Shown piece by piece: positions 12,031 through 22,840 of a stretch of DNA of 64,000 nt. The stretch is from Anastatus disparis. Taxonomy: Eukaryota; Arthropoda; Insecta; Hymenoptera; Eupelmidae. The translations under genes and the position numbers were made by a program. The notes under the pieces are model-generated. The model worked only from the letters and a program-made list of their open reading frames with translations, was not told where the DNA came from and made no database searches. How positions within the stretch are numbered: position 1 is the stretch's first letter; the number at the start of each line of letters is the position of its first letter. The stretch spans positions 1,550,001 to 1,614,000 of the forward strand of contig JAFFSR010000301.1 in assembly GCA_017163975.1 (NCBI GenBank), read 5' to 3'.

Positions 12031-12699
12031 CAAAGCGAGTTAATAAAAACGTAGTAACGTAGTAAAAAACGTAGTAACGTAGTAATAATATAATAATAAT
12101 TTAATGATATTTTTTTGAATAATTATATTAAAAAAAATTTTTTTTTTTGATAATGTTTTATTTTAATAATATTATAATTTTTTTTAATAAATATTTTAGT
12201 GAGCTAACTGTTTATATTTCTAAATATAAAAAAAAAATGTAAGAAAAAAAAAATTTTTTGTAAGAATAAAAATATTATGAAATAAAGCAGTGTATTTAAC
12301 TTTATTGACCTATATTTAATTAATATTGTAAGTTTTTGTTGATTTATTTCTGAGTTATTCATTTTATTTTATTTGTATCAATTATTTTAATAAATTAATA
12401 ATGTTAACAAATGTATGATATATAAATGTATATTATATATAAAAAATAACTTTATCTCGCGAAAAGGAACAGCTACGATTTTCTGTTTAGCGGCAAATGA
12501 TTATGAAAAATATTATGAAAGTTATACCACAAAGGAATTTCTTATCACCAAAAAATTTTGTTGAAAAGTACTTCCTGCCACCCGTGCGTCGAGGACATGA
12601 AGAGTTCTAGCTCCATTTAAAAAAAAAATTTTTTTTTAAAGAATTTGCAAGGAAATTCACTGAAAAATAGGTGCAACAAAGGGTTAATTATTTGGTGAA

Positions 12700-14810
12700 C
12701 AACTATGTTAAATAAATATTTTTAACTTTAATTATTAATTTTTTTAATTTAATTTTTATTGGACCAAAAATTTCGCTGTTTTGATTATTAGCAGTATTGT
12801 CGAGAACATAATATACTGTAGAATTGTTGGTAACGTGATGAGTATAATCTAATAATTCATGAAAATATGGATATTTATTTCATTAATAAATGAGAAAACG
12901 TATTAATTTTTTTTACATTAATGTATTAAAATAGTATATTATGTAACAAGTGCACGAAGCACGTGATTCATACACGAATAAAAAGGCGAGTGATGAACCG
13001 CATCGCACACGTGTTGCATTTACTATTAAGATCTCATACTATTTTTTAACATGCCGTAAGCGTAAAACACAGATAATTTAAGTAGTATATTTCGGTACAG
13101 AAGACGAAAGATGAAGTTCCGTCACTGCATCAAATCACGCAATACCGGGCCTTCAACATTTGTCTTGTGTGCCGTATACAATTTTTCTTTATGTTTGGTG
13201 GGAATTCCGATCATATTGATAGTCTAATTTATATTTTGCCAGTTAAAATGACAAAACTTTAATGTCACGGAATTCGATGCCCGACCCGACGTTTGCGGCA
13301 GGAACGTTAGCGAGTGTTGCTGATCGGGGGACGGACATTGAAAACATCAAGCGCATAAACAAATTATATAAATGTTAATTTATTTGTATGATACATTTAG
13401 TGAAAAAAAATATCGTTAATATGATTTGCGATTAATTTTTAGAAAAACCATATGAAAAAATTAGTTTCTTTGATTAAATTTTTTCAAAACAGTAGAAATA
13501 AATTTGTACAAATAATATTACAATAATTTTAATAAATCAACTCAAAGTAGATGTTAATAGCTTATTACGGTACAAAATACGAAATTTTAAGGCCCATTAC
13601 TGCGGGATTTGACATCTGCTCATTATTAATCTTTTATCCATTTTTAAAATTGAAGCAATATAAAAAGCTCGTAAATAATAAGTTAATAAACAATATGTCA
13701 ACAAACTCTGAAGTTGTCTAACTGTAACATTTTAAGTCAATATATTTTATTATAGTTTCATTTAGCTGTGATTCCCGCCCGAAAATTTTTCTCTAATTAC
13801 ATCACTAGCAAGTGACACGCTCTGCTCATCTCGCTTATCTATGATGACCACCGTGGCCTTTCGTGACCCTTGCTAGTGAAATACTTAGAATTTTGGACGA
13901 TATACATAATTTATGGGTCGTAAAATATATATAATCAGCACCATAAATTGTGTTTCGTCTAAAATGTTAAAACATATAAAAAGTCATAAGACTCAGAAAA
14001 AAACAGTTCATTATATAGTAATCATTTCTAACTGTACGTCGCCAAGACCAAGAGTCAATAGTTGTTAAAAAGCGATCGAAGGCACAAATCAATCAATAAA
14101 AAAATCTAAGTTTGTTTCAAAATATATATATTCTCTGTTGTTAATCGCAATCGTGTACGGAAAAGGAAAAGTCTAAATAACCAATTTATAATAAAAATTA
14201 AACAGTGTATATTTATCAAAATAAAAACCCATACATTCAATACATAAATATATAAAAACGAATCACCAATATTCAAGATCCAGTACAAGGTAAGTCTTGA
14301 ATAAATTACTCCTTTTTTTTCTTATTTTCTTCAATTCTAAAACTGGCTCTCGAGCCTGCTGAATAAACTCACCCGCTACTCTAACCCTCTGCCACACAAA
14401 AGTCTCCTATTGTGTAACCGCTCGACGCAATAGGAACTGTAACGCGCGAATAAAGAAGTATTACAAATTTATTAACGTTTGGACGTTACATAACAAACAT
14501 ACGTAGTGAAAGTTCTAGCAATGAGTAAAAGCCTGACTTTCGTAATCGAAATCAAAAGTGAAACTACGTAATTTACAGTACCGCTCAAAAATTCGTAAAA
14601 AATTTTTTTTGAGACTCAAATTGAAATTGCGATATCGTAGAAACGCTCTAATGAATTTACAAAATCTGGACGGCAATTTAAAGATCAGAAATAAATCTTT
14701 TTATGGGCGGTAGGATATTTAAAACTCTATTTAGACTCAATTTTTCAATGATTAAAAATTGTTGCATTTTTGCGAATTTTTCCATTTTAATCAATCAAGT
14801 GTAACTTTTT
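12700..14810. other. No gene seen; weak inverted repeats and a possible promoter
   Basis: No credible ORF. Features are short inverted pairs (ATCACTAGCAAG near 13800 with CTTGCTAGTGAA near 13872), CpG-rich fragments near 12960 and 13265-13340, and a possible Pol II start: TATAAAAAG (13975-13983), with an initiator-like TTCATT about 30 bp on, and a splice-donor match CAAG|GTAAGT at 14286-14295. This could be an LTR remnant or a noncoding first exon; the evidence is weak. Confidence 0.3.
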
Positions 14811-14811
14811 G

Positions 14812-15250
14812 AAGAATTGATAAAATTTAAAAATTCCAAATCGATTGCAAAGTAGAGTGAATTTCTTAAAAGTTTGTATATCAATTCTTAATATTTATTT
14901 TATGTGCAACATTACAAGCGCGCGAAAATGGACCATATGACAAGATAATTTTTCAGGTGTAATAACATTTTCCATGTTTATTCATGTTTCTACATCTATT
15001 TACAACTATACATTGTAAATCCAATGTATATACAATTTTTATATAATCTACAGTTCTTAGCACACCAAAACATTATAAATCATGGACAATTTAATTGGAT
15101 CTAAAGAATTATCTTGTCATATGGTCCATATTCGTGCGCTTGTAACGTTGCACATGAAATAGATATTATAAATGGATCAAATACAAACTTTTAGGAAATT
15201 CACTCTACTTTGCAATCGATTTAAAATTTTTTAATTTTATCAATTCTTAG
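14812..15250. mobile_element. MITE with about 140-bp inverted arms
   Basis: GAAGAATTGATAAAATTT...AAATCGATTGCAAAGTAGAGTG...CCATATGACAAGATAATT (14811-14955) faces its reverse complement at 15105-15250. The centre is about 150 bp of AT-rich DNA. No coding sequence, TSD not resolved. Confidence 0.75.
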
Positions 15251-15712
15251 CGTCTAAAATTGAATTTGATATTTTCGGTCCACTGTTAAACAATCGTATT
15301 ATCAGTTTTTTTCCGTTGATTAAAAATATATTATTATCGTCGCAAGAAGCTACGAGTTTTGTTCGTTACCTGAGCGGAGCAAATATGACAATAAAATGAG
15401 TAAATAATACAATCGAAAGAAAAAGTTTATATAATTTATTGAATTATTTAATATTGGTAATAATAAATCATTCAAATTGACCAAATTAAGTTAATTAGAA
15501 TTAATTTATTAATAAATACTTTATAAATAATTTAAATAATTAAATTTATATAATTAGCTATCAATAATTAATTATAAAATCGTTACATTATAAATTATTT
15601 TCTGATGAAATTTTTATGTTCTAAAAAATATCAAAATATTTTTTAAAAATCATTGTCAATCAAAAGAACGTTTTGGTTACTTTTTTCACGTTCATGTGTA
15701 AGGGAGAGACAG

Positions 15713-15717
<5 letters not shown>

Positions 15718-15787
<70 letters not shown>

Positions 15788-16030
15788 TCCTATATTATAT
15801 AGTTATATTGAAAAATTCAGCTTCAGACCCCCTCGTACTCCCGCGTTCCCCCACGCCCCCATCGTTCCCCAGTATTTTTATAGGCCCCCCCCACAAAATA
15901 ACGTAAAAATGTCTAAAATTCTACGATATTTTTTAAATATTAATTTGGCCTAAGCACCCCTATGCCCCTCTCGTTCCCCCACGCCCCCCGTGTTCCCCTA
16001 TATTCCCCTATAGCTCCCCTCATGCCCTCC
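15718..16030. repeat. (TA)n microsatellite followed by a C-rich strand-biased tract
   Basis: 15718-15785 is (TA)n. 15825-15895 and 15955-16030 are runs of C with T (CCCCCACGCCCCC, CCCCTATATTCCCC), so the minus strand is G-rich and could form G-quadruplexes. The ORF crossing it is a repeat artefact. The tract lies just upstream of the Helitron coding remnant. Confidence 0.75.
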
Positions 16031-16137
16031 ACTTACATAATCGCATAATAAACATATAACAGTTTACAATTTTTTTAAGAATCAACTTAAGAAATCCATA
16101 AAAATACTATACATAAAAAGTTTAATGCAACCTTTCA

Positions 16138-16401
16138 ATGTATCTGTTTTTAAGGTCATCTTTGTCAAGGAAACGATGCGTTCAATCGAGTTTTTTTGCT
16201 ATAAAAAAATATATGGAAATAAGAAAACGTATTGTTAAAAATGTTATTGACAATTGGAATAGATATAAATTTTATATTATTGGTAATAAATGTTATAAAA
16301 ATATATTAACAAATGAAGATTACTTTAATTATATGTCAAAAGATAGAATTTTAGAAACAGAGACAGAAATCATAAGTTTTGTTGATATTTTTATTAAATG
16401 A
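16138..16401 (+). pseudogene. Possible Helitron-associated upstream ORF (OTU-like remnant)
   Basis: An 87-codon frame with a weak likeness to the part of OTU-type cysteine protease domains found in some Helitron proteins (pattern NW.RY ... Y ... MS...I ... E...). The catalytic Cys region is not intact in frame. It precedes the Helitron remnant in the same direction and has the same extreme AT bias. It may be only an AT-rich chance frame. Confidence 0.25.
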
Positions 16402-16630
16402 AATAATTTCATTCAAAAAACAAAAAACTAAAGAAAATAATAATTTTAAAAACATAAATAAAATTGAAAAAAATAAATTAATTATGTAACATAAAGATGT
16501 TATAAATATATTAAATACTAAATTAAATAAAAATAAAACAAAGATTTTAGTTAAAAACAAAAATATTGAAACAAACAAAAATAACCATAATTTTAAAATT
16601 AATAAAAATTTTAAAAATATTTTTAATAAA

Positions 16631-17903
16631 ATGAGTATAGAATGTAAATATTGTTCAGCCATGTTTTGGAAAGAAGAAATAAGAAAATTTAATTGTTGTC
16701 AAAAAGGTAAAATAGTTTTATCACCGTTAAGTAAATGTCATGAAAAATCGAAGTCTTTAATATTTTATGATACTATTTTTAAGCATTTAATTAGATATTA
16801 TAACAATTTATTTAATTTTGCAACATTTAACGCAAATGTTGTAAAGGAAAAAGGTATACATAATTTGAAAATTCAAGGACAAATATGTCACACAACTCCA
16901 AATGATTTGTTTCCAAAAAAAAAGAAGATCCAATTGGTGGTCAATTATATATTTATGATAACGTGACTGCTATTGAAAAAAGATTAAAAAACAATACAGA
17001 ATTAATGAAAGAACGTATGCATGCAATAACAAACATAATGAATAATAATCCTATTGCTAAATAATTTAAACATTTGCATCAAATATCTAATATTGAAAAT
17101 GTTCCAAATTATAAATTATATTTTTTAAGAAAAAATAATAAACAAAAACATAATTATAATAAACCTTTAACATCAGAATGTGGAGCTATTGTTGTGTATA
17201 ATTCTGGAATTCCAGATAATTATGATTTGTGTATATATCCTAATAATAATTCAGAAGAGAAAGTTACTCAAACATATTTAAATAAATTATCTCATCATGT
17301 AGATCCTATGATATTTCCTTTATTATTTCTTCAGGGTGATTTAGGATGGAGTATAGGTTATAATAAACGTCCTAATGTAAAAAATGAAAATTTAACTATT
17401 CTTCAATATTATTTACATAGAGTAGCATATAGATTAGACGAAACAAATTTTAATCCAATTTTATATTGTGGTAGATTGACACAACAGTATATAATTCATG
17501 CATATTTAATGATTAAAATAATAGAATTAATTTTTTACGTAATAATCAAAAACAATTACGTATAGAGTGTTATCAAGGTTTATTAGATCATATAAAAAAT
17601 AGTGCTTTAAATGTTTCAGAAAATTTTGAAAATAAAGAAAGATTAGGAAACCTGTTTATTTTACCAGCTACATATATTGGAAGTCCAAGATACATGCAGC
17701 AATATTATCAAGATGCTATGGCAATAATGAGAAAAGTAGGAAAACCAGATTTATTGATTACAATGACATGTAATCCAAAATGGAAAGAACTTAAAGAAAT
17801 TATAAAAAAATTTCCAGTAGGAACAACTCCTAATGATATTCCTACTATTACAGTTCGTTTATTTTATGCAAAATTTAAATTGTTTTTGATAAAAACGATA
17901 TAA
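16631..17903 (+). pseudogene. Helitron Rep/helicase protein, N-terminal and Rep-proximal part
   Basis: Starts with the Helitron N-terminal zinc region (CKYCSAMFWKEE...CCQKGK, 16631-16700). A frameshift near 16920-16970 is followed by stretches typical of the helitron-like domain (NNPIAK, PLTSECGAIV, HVDPMIFPLLF, GDLGW, GRLTQQYIIHAY). After another shift near 17520 it reads LPATYIGSPRYMQQYYQDAM and DLLITMTCNPKW (17640-17790). The sequence then jumps to the linker that normally follows the nuclease. The HUH motif and the catalytic tyrosines, normally located here, are absent. Stops (for example TAA at 17062) confirm decay. Rep would nick and join DNA in rolling-circle transposition. Confidence 0.8.
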
Positions 17904-20140
17904 CTTCAGCTATAAATAAGTGGGAAACTACTTTAACAGCATGATTTTAATTGAATAAAAAAGATGATTTTGCGAAGAAAATCAAATATGTGAATATACC
18001 AGAATATTATGATTTAATAGTACTAGTAAGTCTTGGATAAAAAGATCAAAAACAAGAAAATGTAGCAATCGGTAGATAAAGTGTAGTATCACCTAAAGAG
18101 AGTGAAAGATTTTTTCTCAAATTAATGTTAAATAGAGTAACAGGTGCAACATCTTTTGAATATTTACGAACTTATGAAAAAATTACTTATTATATATATG
18201 AAGAAACAGCTATTGCAATGGGTTTAATAGAACATGAAATACAAATTTATAATTTTTTTGATGAAGCATGTCAAGTAATGTTACCTATACAATTACGAAA
18301 ATTTTTTGCAAGTTTTTTATTATGCGAAAACATTTAAGGAAATGTAATTTGAGAAAAATATAAAAAATTTTTTATTGAAGATTTTAAAGAAAATAAAGAA
18401 AATAAAGCACTTTTTCATATTAATAAAATTTCAAGGTCAGAAGAAGTGTCATGTAAAGATTTTGGTATTCCTGAACCCAAAGAAAAATACATAGAAGAAG
18501 GAATTGAATTTAGTACTAAAAATATTGAATATAGTGAAAAAATGTTTAGTAAAATGTTTTATGAATTAAATATAGATCAAAAAAACATTTTTAATAATAT
18601 AATAAATGATAAAAATAAAATATATTTTATAGATAGTCCAGGAGGTTCAGGTAAAACATTTTTATATAAAACATTAACATATTACTTTATTTCAATTTAA
18701 AAAAAATTTGTATCAATGGCTTGGACAGGAATTGCTTCAATTTTGTTACCAAATGGTATGACTAGCCATAGAACATTTAGACTTCCAATTGATTTAAGTA
18801 ATATTAAGAGTGCATTTTTAAAATTTAAATGTGATAAAAAAAAATTAAGACAAACAGATATCATCATTTGGGATGAAGCTTCAATGATTCCTAAAAAAGC
18901 ATTAGAAATTGTTGATAAAAAATTTAATAATTTTAGGTGGTGATTTTAGACAAATTTTACCAGTAATAAAAAATGGAAAAGAAACTATATAATATTCATA
19001 CCTTGGCCATTATTTAAAATTTCTAATTTAAAAGAAAATATAAGATGTAAAGATGAAATATTTTCTTTTTTTTTATTAGATATTGGAGAAGAAAAAATTA
19101 ATACTTTTATTATTCCTAAAGAATATGAAACTAATGATGTATGTGATAAAATTTATAAAGATATAAACAAAAATTATAATTTTTCTAAAAATGTTATTTT
19201 AACTTCACATAATGAAGATGTTAATATATTAAATAATAGAATATTATAATTAATTGATAATGAACCCTGGTGAAAAAAATCAGGTGATAAGTCACCTGAT
19301 TTATCAGGTGATTTATCATGCCAAAATATCATGTATCGATTTTGTTGGGTTTTACACGTTTTAAACCATGCTTAGTCAATCTAGAACAATTTTTGAAAAA
19401 TTTTAAAATTTTTGAACTTGAAAATTTTTTTGTAAAATTAGTCAAAATTTTTTCTAAGACTTAATTATCTAAAAAATTTTCTAAGTTCAAAATTTTCCAA
19501 ATTTTCCAAATTTTCCAAAAATTGTTCTAAATTGACTATGCATGATTTAAAATGTGTAAAGACCAACAAAATCGTTACATGATGTTTTGGCATGATAAAT
19601 CACCTGATAAATCAGGTGATTTATCATTTGATTTTTTTTAATAGGGAAATGATTACTTATTATAGTATAGATCATGCAACCTATGAAGGCGTTGATCAAA
19701 CTGATAAAAATATTTATTTGAATTATCCTGTAGAAATGTTAAACAATATTAGAGAAGGATTACCTCCTCAGAAAATTAAATTAAAAATTAATGTAGTTGT
19801 AATGTTCATTCGCAATCTTAGTATAACTGATGGATTATGTAATAAAACTAGATTAAAAATAACTAGATTATTTAAATATAATATTAAATCTGAAATTATT
19901 ACAGGAGAAAATAAAGGAAATAAAGTTTTTATACCAAGAATAACATTAAGTACTAATGAATCATCTTCTTAAACTTTTATTTCATACATACTATTTCCTA
20001 TTGTATTAGCAATAACTATTAATAAGTCGCAAGGACAAAGTTTTGAAAATGTAGGTATATTTATTAAAAAACCATTATTCTCTCATGGACAGTTATATGT
20101 AGCTCTTTCACGAAGTAAAAATAGAAAAAAAATATATATT
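17904..20140 (+). pseudogene. Helitron linker and PIF1-like helicase, interrupted
   Basis: Linker motifs (RVTGATSFEYLRT, 18125-18180) lead to a PIF1-type helicase: Walker A DSPGGSGKT (18632-18660), Walker B IIWDEAS (18862-18885), GGDFRQILPV (18938-18966), LTSHNEDV (19199-19225), and the C-terminal [11 protein letters not shown]...[10 protein letters not shown] (20008-20125). Frameshifts fall near 18700 and 18935 and several stops interrupt it. A foldback MITE (19271-19640) splits it between the NTP-binding and C-terminal motifs. The helicase would unwind DNA during rolling-circle transposition. The Helitron 5' TC and 3' CTRR ends were not located. Confidence 0.8.
19271..19640. mobile_element. 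Foldback MITE inserted in the Helitron helicase
   Basis: Arms of about 150 bp: AAAAAAATCAGGTGATAA...ATTTATCAGGTGATTTATCATG at the left, its inverse at the right. The ends themselves contain short CACCTGA/TCAGGTG palindromes, giving a hairpin inside a hairpin. Removing it rejoins two parts of the helicase reading, so it inserted after the Helitron. Confidence 0.75.
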
Positions 20141-20199
20141 TAAAATGAAATAATAAATATAGTTAGGAAAGAAATATTAGAACAATAATTTTATTATAA

Positions 20200-20782
20200 A
20201 TTAACAAAAATTATAATTAAAAATATTTATTTTAACATATATCTTATCTTATGAACATTACAATTTAAGTTTATTATTTTAGTATTTTAATTTTTTTTAA
20301 TTGTTTTATTATTTAGTTAATTTTTATTATTGACTGGAAACATTTATATTTATAGTTTAAATTAAAAAAAAAAACAATTTAATTTAATTTAACAAAATAT
20401 TTACAAAAAATAAAATTAATCTTAGAGGTATTTTAGAATCAATAATACAAAAAACAATGGAATGGAATCCACTAGAAAAAATAATATTAATGATCAAGAA
20501 ATTATGGATGATTTAAATAATCAAATTGAGGATCATTAAAGTTATGAGGAAGAATTTGAATATTTATTTAGAAAATCTTGATGATGATAATTTAGATAAT
20601 ACTGAAATTTCAGTTTTAAATAATATAATAAATTCTTATATCGGTGAAAATGATGAAAAACTCGAATTCAATAATTAGAAAGAAGTACCAGAATATTATA
20701 AATATTACGCTAATAAAATTATAGAATTTTTAAATAGAATTACGGGAACCCATAGCTGAATATTATATTAACCAAGATCATG
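20200..20782. other. AT-rich stretch, no supported gene
   Basis: Very AT-rich, same base bias as the Helitron. Short Asp/Asn/Glu-rich frames (20460-20750) are broken by stops and match no family that I recognise. They may be the tail of the Helitron or a neighbouring transposase remnant. Confidence 0.4.
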
Positions 20783-22070
20783 CGTAACGGTTATTTTGCA
20801 CACGTTACAAAAAAGAATTAGCTTTTAATTTAATGTGAATTTTACCTAAGTCTTTAAATTTACCATATGTAGAGTCACTGAAACTATAAGAATTTTACTA
20901 AATTCTACACAGCGAACTCCGCTGGTGCTAGCTAGTAATGCTATTGATGAGCGACAAAGTCTTACGTGATATACTTGTCGCTTGCTGCACTCACTACGTC
21001 TCTCTTTCTTTCTTACCTGATCTTACCTGAAAATACGTTATATTAAAATATATGATATTACGTAACTAAATAATTTATAACTGCTCACAAGGACCGCGGA
21101 GGCGTCGGAGTAAGCAACGGGAAATATATTTAATGCTATATATAGTCAGGCAATATAAATCAAAAGGAAGCACGATCAATTAGAAAACAGAATTAATTTA
21201 TTATAAGAAAAATATAAATATAATAAAGATACAGTATGAACTATACGAGAATGGAATTGTATAATATATGAAAAGTAATGTACGCGTCTAATGAGAGAGT
21301 GAGCAAAGGGAGGGCACGTCGCGAACTAAATAGAACTCGCTTATGACGCTGATCGGTTATATAACCGATGATACAATATACCCAAACAAGTGTCTCTCGA
21401 GGAAGAGACACTTGGATATCGCAAGTATAATTATACTCACAGTAACGCACTGGCCAGCTTACGCTAATTACCTACGTGCACGTAGACGCCGCTCACCTGT
21501 TACCGGAGCTTTTCCCTTGTACGTAACCAATACGTAGATGCTCTGAACTAGATCGGTGGAATACGTCTCTTGCCGATCTTTGAATTCCGCTGAGCTCTGC
21601 CAACGTGGTTGCCTTGTCGTAGATCGGTGGAACCCTTTACACGCCGATCTCTATTTGCTGGCACTTAATGGCTGACCGCTAAGACGCGCGAAAAGCGGCC
21701 AAGCAAAACTCTACAGAAAGGATTTCTGAGAGTTACAACTAGCAAATATAATATAATACGCTGGTCGATATAAATTACCGACTTTTATTTAAGACAATGT
21801 TACGCGCTATCAATAGCGAACTTAGTCTAACTTATTATAAGACCACGTAGCGAAATCCTCCAATGAGCACAGTGTGGCTTAGGTTTCGTGTTAACGCAAC
21901 GGTAGCCGGAAACTCTCTGAAGCGCCTCGCGGCCGGCGAGCTTCTCTCTCACGTGCCGGTCATCAAGATACGCACCTCTTTACTCGTCTGAGACCAGATA
22001 TATGACCGAGCGTTTATCCTATTTTAATACCTAAGCGCGCAAGATTCAAACACGGCAGAATACCGTTACA
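20783..22070. mobile_element. Probable solo LTR (1,288 bp) or large TIR element, CATG target duplication
   Basis: CATG (20779-20782) and CATG (22071-22074) flank a block that begins CGTAACGGTTATTTTGC and ends ACCGTTACA. Near-palindromic TGTAACGG...CCGTTACA ends with 4-bp duplications are usual for Gypsy LTRs. The block is more GC-rich than its surroundings, has no coding capacity, and contains a roughly 70-bp tandem duplication built on AGATCGGTGGAA...GCCGATCT (21551-21650). The left terminus differs from TG by one base. Confidence 0.5.
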
Positions 22071-22079
22071 CATGATAAA

Positions 22080-22840
22080 TGTCCAAGATATTTAATAAGA
22101 ATAATCAATATTCTCAAAAAAATTTTATGATGTACTATAATATATAATTATAATATAAAAAATTTAGCAGTTAATTTTAGTATATATTTAAAGTAAGTAT
22201 TAAATAAATAATTAAAATTGTTTAATTATTATATATTAAAACTTTTAATAATGTATTTTGTTAATATTTAGTTAAATACTTATATAAAATGTTTAACATT
22301 TTATTGAAAATATTTAAAAATCATAGTGAAAAATTATGATATATCTTATAAAATATAAAAATAAGTCAAAAAATATCAAATAAAAATTATAACAAAATAA
22401 TCCTCTAAATCTTAAAAGATTCAAATAAACATTATTATATATCAATTATAATATTAAAATAATTATAATTGAAGCTATTAATTACATTCATGATTTAAGA
22501 TTTATTTAATGATTGTATAAAATGTTTAACATTTTAGTTATATACATCTATTATCATACTAAATTTATAAAAATTTTATGTTAATCAAAATCATGAAATT
22601 TATTCTAGACATTTATTTAGGTTAGCTAATTTTATTAAGAAAATATACAGGATTAAAAAATTATAAAAATAAGTATTGTACAAAATAAATCTAATATTTC
22701 AAAATTATTATATATATATATATATATATATACAAAAATAAAATAATTAGAATAATATAATGATTTAATGATCTTATAAATATTACGAATGATTACGTCA
22801 CTTTTTATTTATTAATTTTTTTATTTTATTTATTACCAGA
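22080..22840. other. AT-rich spacer with (TA)n
   Basis: About 760 bp of very AT-rich DNA without a credible ORF. A (TA)n run lies at 22707-22731. The end near 22800-22840 (TTTATTTTATTTATTA on the plus strand) is the likely 3' tail of the LINE that follows. Confidence 0.6.

Larger units (their letters stand above)
9629..12683. mobile_element. 3.05-kb TTAA-flanked piggyBac-type element with nested insertions
   Basis: TTAA (9625-9628) then CCCTTAGTTGCAC at the left, GTGCAACAAAGGG then TTAA (12684-12687) at the right. Further in, about 140 bp at 10150-10312 (CGGGTGG..AAGTACTTTTCAACAAAA..., GTTCCTTTTCGCGA) is repeated inverted at about 12452-12595. The termini and TTAA support the piggyBac group. 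No transposase can be read, so it is non-autonomous or gutted. Nested inside are a TIR element (10422-10873), a long palindrome (10921-11180), AT tandem repeats and a (GACA)n tract. Unequal spacing of the inner arms (about 520 versus 88 bp from the ends) suggests an extra insertion in the left arm. Confidence 0.7.

Noticed and set aside
15673..15906. 77-codon frame with a Tyr-Ile run and a Pro-rich end
   Set aside because: Translation of (TA)n and the C-rich tract; simple repeat only.
21241..21537. Two opposing frames in the probable solo LTR
   Set aside because: Mutually antisense, no domain, and inside a noncoding LTR-like block.
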